Assembly (NCBI GenBank): GCA_009845425.1
Contig: VXZQ01000005.1
Span: 1-64,000, forward strand
Reading direction: 5' to 3'
Origin: Holophagales bacterium
Lineage (GTDB): Bacteria; Acidobacteriota; Thermoanaerobaculia; Multivoradales; Multivoraceae
DNA: 64,000 bases
Below, in pieces: positions 60,102-64,000 of this stretch. The notes below the pieces were generated by a model, which saw only the letters and a list, made by a program, of their open reading frames with translations, was not told the origin of the DNA and did not search any database. Numbering within the stretch: position 1 is the first letter of the stretch; every line of letters starts with the position of its first letter. The translations under genes and the position numbers were made by a program.

Positions 60102-61940
60102 TTGAAGCATCGCGTTCATCCGGGAAGATGCGCGGCGGCGGCGATCGCCTGCTGCATCGTCCTGCCTGTAGCCGCCATCACCGCGCCGGTCGATTCGACC
60201 GGCCACGCCTGGGTCGGAGATCTGGCGCCGCTGGCTGAATCGGACTTCGGCTACGAGCAGGCGGCGCACCTGCTGGAACGGGCGGGTTTCGGCGGCACGC
60301 CGGCGGAGATCGACGAACTCGTCGCGCTCGGACTGGAGGGCGCGGTCGCCCGGCTCGTGGACTACGAGGCGATCGACGACTCGGCGCTTGCGCCTTTCGA
60401 CGAGTCCGGGATCTGGGATCCGGGCATGGACCCGTTCCCGCCCAGCCGGGCGGCGGCGGTGCGGCGGGCGCGGCGCCACGGACGTTCCCTCGGTGTCGAC
60501 GTCCTTCCGGAGGATTCGTCGCGGCCGATCCAGCCGGTCGTCGACAAGTTCTTCTACGGGCTTCGCAGCAACGTGCTGGAGACGCGGCGGCTGGCGCTTT
60601 GGTGGGCCGACCGGATGGTGGTGACCCCGAGGCCGCTCGAAGAGAAGATGACCCTCTTCTGGCACGACCATTTCGCGACCTCGGAGGTCAAGGTCCGCGA
60701 CGCCCGGAAGATGCACCTGCAGAACCGGACCCTGCGCCGTCATGCCACGGCGGACTTCAAGAGTCTGGTGCTCGCGGTGATGCGCGATCCGGCGATGCTG
60801 GTCTACCTCGACAACCGGGAGAACGTGAAGGACCACCCGAACGAGAACTTCGGCCGCGAGCTGCTCGAGCTGTTCACGATGGGGGTCGGCAACTACACCG
60901 AGCAGGACATCCGGGAGGCGTCGCGGGCGTTCACCGGCTGGACGAACGACGTGCTCGACTACCGGTTCGACGCCGAACTCCACGACGACGGCCCGAAGAC
61001 CTTCCTGGGGCGCGAGGGGAACCTGGGCGGCGAGGAGGTGCTCGACATCATCCTCGAGCAGCCGGCGACCGGCGAGTTCATCGCCGGCAAGGTCTACCGC
61101 TACCTGGTGCGGGAGGAGCTCGACCCTGTGCTCCAGGTCGAACTGGGCCGCCGGCTGCGCGAGTCCGGATACGAACTGAAGGCGCTGCTGCGGACGCTCC
61201 TGTCGTCGCGGGACTTCTACAGTCCGCCGTCGGTCGCCACCCAGATCAAGAGTCCGGTCGCGCTGTTCGTCTCGACCTACCGCAAGCTTGGCGTGCCGCG
61301 GGCGCCCACGGTGCCCGACATGAACAGCCTCGCGGGCCGCCTGGGCCAGCAACTGCTGTATCCGCCGAACGTCGCCGGTTGGGCGGGCGGACGCACCTGG
61401 ATCACGCCGGCGACGTTGCTCGAGCGCGGCAACGCGATGCGTTCGGTCCTCTTTCCGCCCGCGCTCGAGGAGTTCGGTCATCCGGACCGGCGAATGCCCG
61501 GAATCTACCGCCAGGTCGGCGAGCGGCTGGCGCGGGGGATGACGATCACGGCGGCGACGAAGCAGGGCGACGCCGCGTCGAACACGCTTGCCGACGCGGA
61601 TGAGGAGTACAACACCCGCTACGGCGGCTATCGCGGCTATGTCGTGGCCTACGAGCGGGTCAAGCTCGTGCCGCGCCACGTCCTCGACGTCGACGTGCGG
61701 ACCATGGTGCTGGCGGCCGGCGCCACGGACGCCGGGGGCGCGGTCGACCACCTCCTGCACCGGTTCCTGCGCGTTCCGCTGACCGACCAGGGGCGTGCGG
61801 CGCTGGTGCGGCACCTGGAGCGCGAACTGGAGTCGACCGATCTTTCGGCGCAAGGTCAGGCAACGCCCGAGAAAGTCGAGGAAGCGCTACGCTCGACCCT
61901 CTACCTCGTCTTCAGTTCGCCCGAGTATCAGTTGGGCTGA
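60102..61940 (+). CDS. Exported DUF1800 family protein
   Basis: A 612-residue protein with a signal peptide (about 10-28). The family signature is present: AAHLLERAGFGGTPAEIDELVALGLEGAVARLVDY, WWADRMVVTPRPLEEKMTLFWHDHFAT, NENFGRELLELFTMGVGNYTEQDIREASRAFTGW, ELKALLRTLLSSRDFYS. DUF1800 proteins are almost always followed by a DUF1501 partner, as here. Their biochemistry is unknown; a peptidase, sulfatase-linked or surface role has been suggested without proof. The TTG start fits the signal peptide; no better start is seen. The DUF1501 gene follows after 10 bases. Confidence 0.92.
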   Translation: MKHRVHPGRCAAAAIACCIVLPVAAITAPVDSTGHAWVGDLAPLAESDFGYEQAAHLLERAGFGGTPAEIDELVALGLEGAVARLVDYEAIDDSALAPFDESGIWDPGMDPFPPSRAAAVRRARRHGRSLGVDVLPEDSSRPIQPVVDKFFYGLRSNVLETRRLALWWADRMVVTPRPLEEKMTLFWHDHFATSEVKVRDARKMHLQNRTLRRHATADFKSLVLAVMRDPAMLVYLDNRENVKDHPNENFGRELLELFTMGVGNYTEQDIREASRAFTGWTNDVLDYRFDAELHDDGPKTFLGREGNLGGEEVLDIILEQPATGEFIAGKVYRYLVREELDPVLQVELGRRLRESGYELKALLRTLLSSRDFYSPPSVATQIKSPVALFVSTYRKLGVPRAPTVPDMNSLAGRLGQQLLYPPNVAGWAGGRTWITPATLLERGNAMRSVLFPPALEEFGHPDRRMPGIYRQVGERLARGMTITAATKQGDAASNTLADADEEYNTRYGGYRGYVVAYERVKLVPRHVLDVDVRTMVLAAGATDAGGAVDHLLHRFLRVPLTDQGRAALVRHLERELESTDLSAQGQATPEKVEEALRSTLYLVFSSPEYQLG

Positions 61941-61950
61941 GGAGTTCCTG

Positions 61951-63207
61951 ATGGCTGAACGACTACCCTGCGGCTGTTCGCGGCGCGACTTCCTGCACCG
62001 CGGCCTTCTTGGACTCGGCGTCGCCGCCGGTCTTCCGGCGGTTCTCGGCCGAACGTCCGCCGCGCTCGCGCTCGAGGAACTGCGGTCCGGGATCGCCGAC
62101 GCGTCGGGACGGGTCCTGGTCGTGGTGGAGCTCTCCGGCGGCAACGACGGGCTGAACACCGTCATCCCGTTTCGGAACGACGAGTACTACCGGGTCCGCC
62201 CGAACCTGGGCATTCGCCCGAAGCGGGCGATCGCGCTCACCGAGGAGGCCGGGTTCCACCCGTCGCTCGTCGGCATGGAGGGCCTGTACAAGGACGGGAA
62301 CCTGGCGGTCGTCGAAGGCTGCGGCTACCCGAACCCGAGCCTGTCCCACTTCTCGTCGATGGGCTTCTGGCACACGGGCGTGCCGAACGGCGGCGAGGCG
62401 CTCGGCTGGCTGGGCCGTCTCGCCGACGATCACGGCCCGGACGGTACGCCGAACTACATCGTCAACGTGGCCAGCTCGCAGTCCCTGGCCGTGCGCGCGG
62501 CCCGGCACTCGCCGCTCGTGTTCGACGACCCGGGCCGCCTCCGGCGCCAGGGCACGCCGGGCGAGAAACAGGCGCTCGGCCAGTTCGGCACGGACGAGGC
62601 GAGCGGCAACGACGCCCTCGACTTCCTGCGCGGCACGGCCGCCAACGCCGCTTCCAGCGCGGCGCTCGTGCGCGACGCCTGGTCCGGCTACCGCACGCCG
62701 GTCGACTACGGCATCGGCGGCCTCGGCGCCGACCTGCGCAAGGTCGCGGCCCTGATCGAGGCCGAGCTGCCCACCCGCATCTACTACGTCAGCTTCCGCG
62801 GCAACTCGTTCGACACCCACGTCCACCAGGCCGACACCCACGCCCGGCTGCTGATGTACATGTCCGACGCGGTCGCCGGCTTCCTGCGTGACGTCGACCG
62901 GATTGGCCGCGCCGACGACGTGGCGGTTCTCATGTTCACCGAGTTCGGCCGGCGGGTGGAGGAGAACGCGAGCCTCGGCACCGACCACGGCACCGCCGGT
63001 CCGATGTTCGTCGCCGGCAAGGGCGTCGCCGGCGGTTTCTACGGCGACACGCCGAGCCTGACGGACCTCGACGACGGCAACCTGAAGATGACGACCGACT
63101 TCCGGCGGGTCTACGCGTCTATGATCGAGGGCTGGATGGGGATGGACGACGCCTCCGCCGTTCTCAAGGGCGAGTTCCCGGCGCTGCCGGTGTTCAGCGT
63201 GACGTAG
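61951..63207 (+). CDS. Tat-exported DUF1501 family protein
   Basis: A 418-residue protein with a Tat signal (CSRRDFLHRGLLGLGVAAGLP, residues 9-29). DUF1501 features: VLVVVELSGGNDGLNTVIPF, EGCGYPNPSLSHFSSMGFWHTG, TRIYYVSFRGNSFDTHVHQADTH, and MFTEFGRRVEENASLGTDHGTAGPMFVAGKGV, an alkaline-phosphatase/sulfatase-fold metal pattern. It pairs with the DUF1800 gene upstream; the two likely form a periplasmic complex. GAGGAG lies about 7 bases before the ATG. Function not established. Confidence 0.93.
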   Translation: MAERLPCGCSRRDFLHRGLLGLGVAAGLPAVLGRTSAALALEELRSGIADASGRVLVVVELSGGNDGLNTVIPFRNDEYYRVRPNLGIRPKRAIALTEEAGFHPSLVGMEGLYKDGNLAVVEGCGYPNPSLSHFSSMGFWHTGVPNGGEALGWLGRLADDHGPDGTPNYIVNVASSQSLAVRAARHSPLVFDDPGRLRRQGTPGEKQALGQFGTDEASGNDALDFLRGTAANAASSAALVRDAWSGYRTPVDYGIGGLGADLRKVAALIEAELPTRIYYVSFRGNSFDTHVHQADTHARLLMYMSDAVAGFLRDVDRIGRADDVAVLMFTEFGRRVEENASLGTDHGTAGPMFVAGKGVAGGFYGDTPSLTDLDDGNLKMTTDFRRVYASMIEGWMGMDDASAVLKGEFPALPVFSVT

Positions 63208-63281
63208 GGCTTGCGTACCCAGAGCGCGCCGTAGCTCGCGCCCACTGGCTGATCGTCGACTCTTGTCGCGCCTGGGGTTCT

Positions 63282-64000
63282 TCAGTTCCCTGCTCGATCC
63301 TTGATCCCTTCGATGGCGAGCCTCTGGATGTCTGCAACCGTCCGGTCAGTGTTCCCCGCGTCCTCTTCGAGATCGGCATAGGCCGTTTGTGCTTCGAGGT
63401 GTGCGACTGGTTGGCCGTCGAACGCCACCGTTCTCGTCACTGCACCGGCCCCCAGCTGCCAGGCGATTGAGACACTGAGGTCAGATGGGGCACTACCTTG
63501 CCCCGTGTAGTCGGAGAACTGGAACTTGTGCCGCAGTTCGAGTGGAGGTTCGTCTCGCAGGGCGAAGCCGCGCGTGACAATATGCCGCTCCTTGGTCTGC
63601 TCCCAGTGCGCGAGTTCTAGCAACCCGCTGGAGTTCGCCTCGCCTCGGCCGGTTGACACGTACGAGATCGACGATGTGGAGCGGAACAACGGCGCCAGTC
63701 TCTTCCTAAGGGATGACTCGAGCCTGTCAAGCGCGGGTCGGATCTCGACGCGGAAGACTCGGTCGAGTGCAGCGACACCGGCCACGTCAGGAGCGGGACT
63801 TGTCCGTTCCCGAACCAGCGCCGCCAGCTCCTCGTCCGCTTCGAGACGATCGAGCAAGCCATCGAAATCCGCGAGCGGCACGACCGATGCCGCGCTCCGG
63901 GACTGACGAGTCCGGCCCCCGTAGACGATGGCCCGGGCCGAAACGTTCGGGACCAGTTCGGATACCGGCCCGAACGCCGAGAAGTAGTCGGACGTGATGG
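63282..64000 (-). CDS. C-terminal part of a minus-strand gene, possibly a DUF4143-type ATPase
   Basis: The frame stays open from the stop at 63282 to the window end, so the start lies outside. GTG 63881 is an in-frame codon, but 39 coding-like codons precede it: ITSDYFSAFGPVSELVPNVS, then ARAIVYGGRTRQSRSAASVV. That resembles the end of AAA_14/DUF4143 proteins (SAFG..SELVP ... VYGG...RS...V.PL). The ~200 residues after it have no domain I recognise; they include ELRHKFQFSDYTG and SIAWQLGAGAVTRTV, with a helical charged end. Family assignment is from the short C-terminal match and is tentative. Confidence 0.55.
   Translation of the reverse strand, partial: ITSDYFSAFGPVSELVPNVSARAIVYGGRTRQSRSAASVVPLADFDGLLDRLEADEELAALVRERTSPAPDVAGVAALDRVFRVEIRPALDRLESSLRKRLAPLFRSTSSISYVSTGRGEANSSGLLELAHWEQTKERHIVTRGFALRDEPPLELRHKFQFSDYTGQGSAPSDLSVSIAWQLGAGAVTRTVAFDGQPVAHLEAQTAYADLEEDAGNTDRTVADIQRLAIEGIKDRAGN

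Noticed and set aside
60084..61853. 589-codon open frame on the minus strand
   Set aside because: Antisense to the DUF1800 gene, which shows its whole family signature.

Overview
The window is a GC-rich stretch of bacterial chromosome. It carries about 44 protein genes and one tRNA gene, with very little non-coding DNA: the only gene-free stretch over 300 bases is 52168-52507. I see no insertion sequence, prophage, rRNA or CRISPR array. The gene content suggests a Gram-negative member of the Acidobacteriota or a similar free-living or host-associated heterotroph. Signs include Tat and lipoprotein secretion, tandem sulfatases, a DUF1800/DUF1501 pair, a CRTAC1-type protein followed by a TPR lipoprotein, a PQQ dehydrogenase, a DUF3604 protein, and secreted proteins ending in a repeated WFF..N.EL(V)VKVLDGC module. 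The taxonomic call is inference.

Layout. 1-7240: a Tat lipoprotein with an acidic six-residue repeat (5' part only), a JmjC-type oxygenase, an alpha/beta hydrolase, a class I fumarase plus Xaa-Pro aminopeptidase pair on the minus strand, and a secreted aldose 1-epimerase. 7322-11658: a MacA/MacB-like export operon (adaptor, ATPase, two FtsX-type permeases) with a possible 17-residue leader ORF. 11707-16938: a double-domain sulfatase, its single-domain paralogue and a duplicated lipocalin-like lipoprotein. 16935-18038: a Tat-exported epoxide-hydrolase-like enzyme. 18132-24648: a Cus-type copper/silver efflux operon (small Cys-rich protein, outer membrane factor, adaptor, RND pump). 24609-27662: an SRAP protein, a serine hydrolase and a nucleoside hydrolase. 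27666-30821: a lipoprotein and a PQQ alcohol dehydrogenase with a cytochrome c tail. 30928-36997: an S9 peptidase, an esterase, a DUF3604 lipoprotein and a small lipoprotein. 37060-40335: tRNA-Thr(CGT), an MFS exporter, a cytidylate-kinase-like protein and a metallo-beta-lactamase-fold hydrolase. 40371-47924: a one-chain biotin carboxylase/BCCP/carboxyltransferase and a YhaN/YhaO (SbcC/SbcD-like) DNA-repair pair. 47971-49204: a YHS protein and a VapBC-type toxin-antitoxin operon. 49281-52167: a CRTAC1 protein and a TPR lipoprotein. 52508-58905: two tandem secreted multidomain nuclease-like proteins. 59003-63207: an aldo/keto reductase and the DUF1800/DUF1501 pair. 63282-64000: the C-terminal part of an incomplete minus-strand gene.

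Two themes stand out. One is tandem duplication with domain gain or loss, seen in the sulfatases, the secreted nucleases and the lipocalin-like protein. The other is a set of genes with no visible Shine-Dalgarno sequence and a TANNNT box 6-12 bases before the start codon, which suggests leaderless transcripts. Other genes have good Shine-Dalgarno sequences, and three divergent regions show a consensus TTGACA box at reasonable spacing from a -10. All coordinates, motifs and frames come from reading the sequence. Family names are recognition from memory, with no database search.
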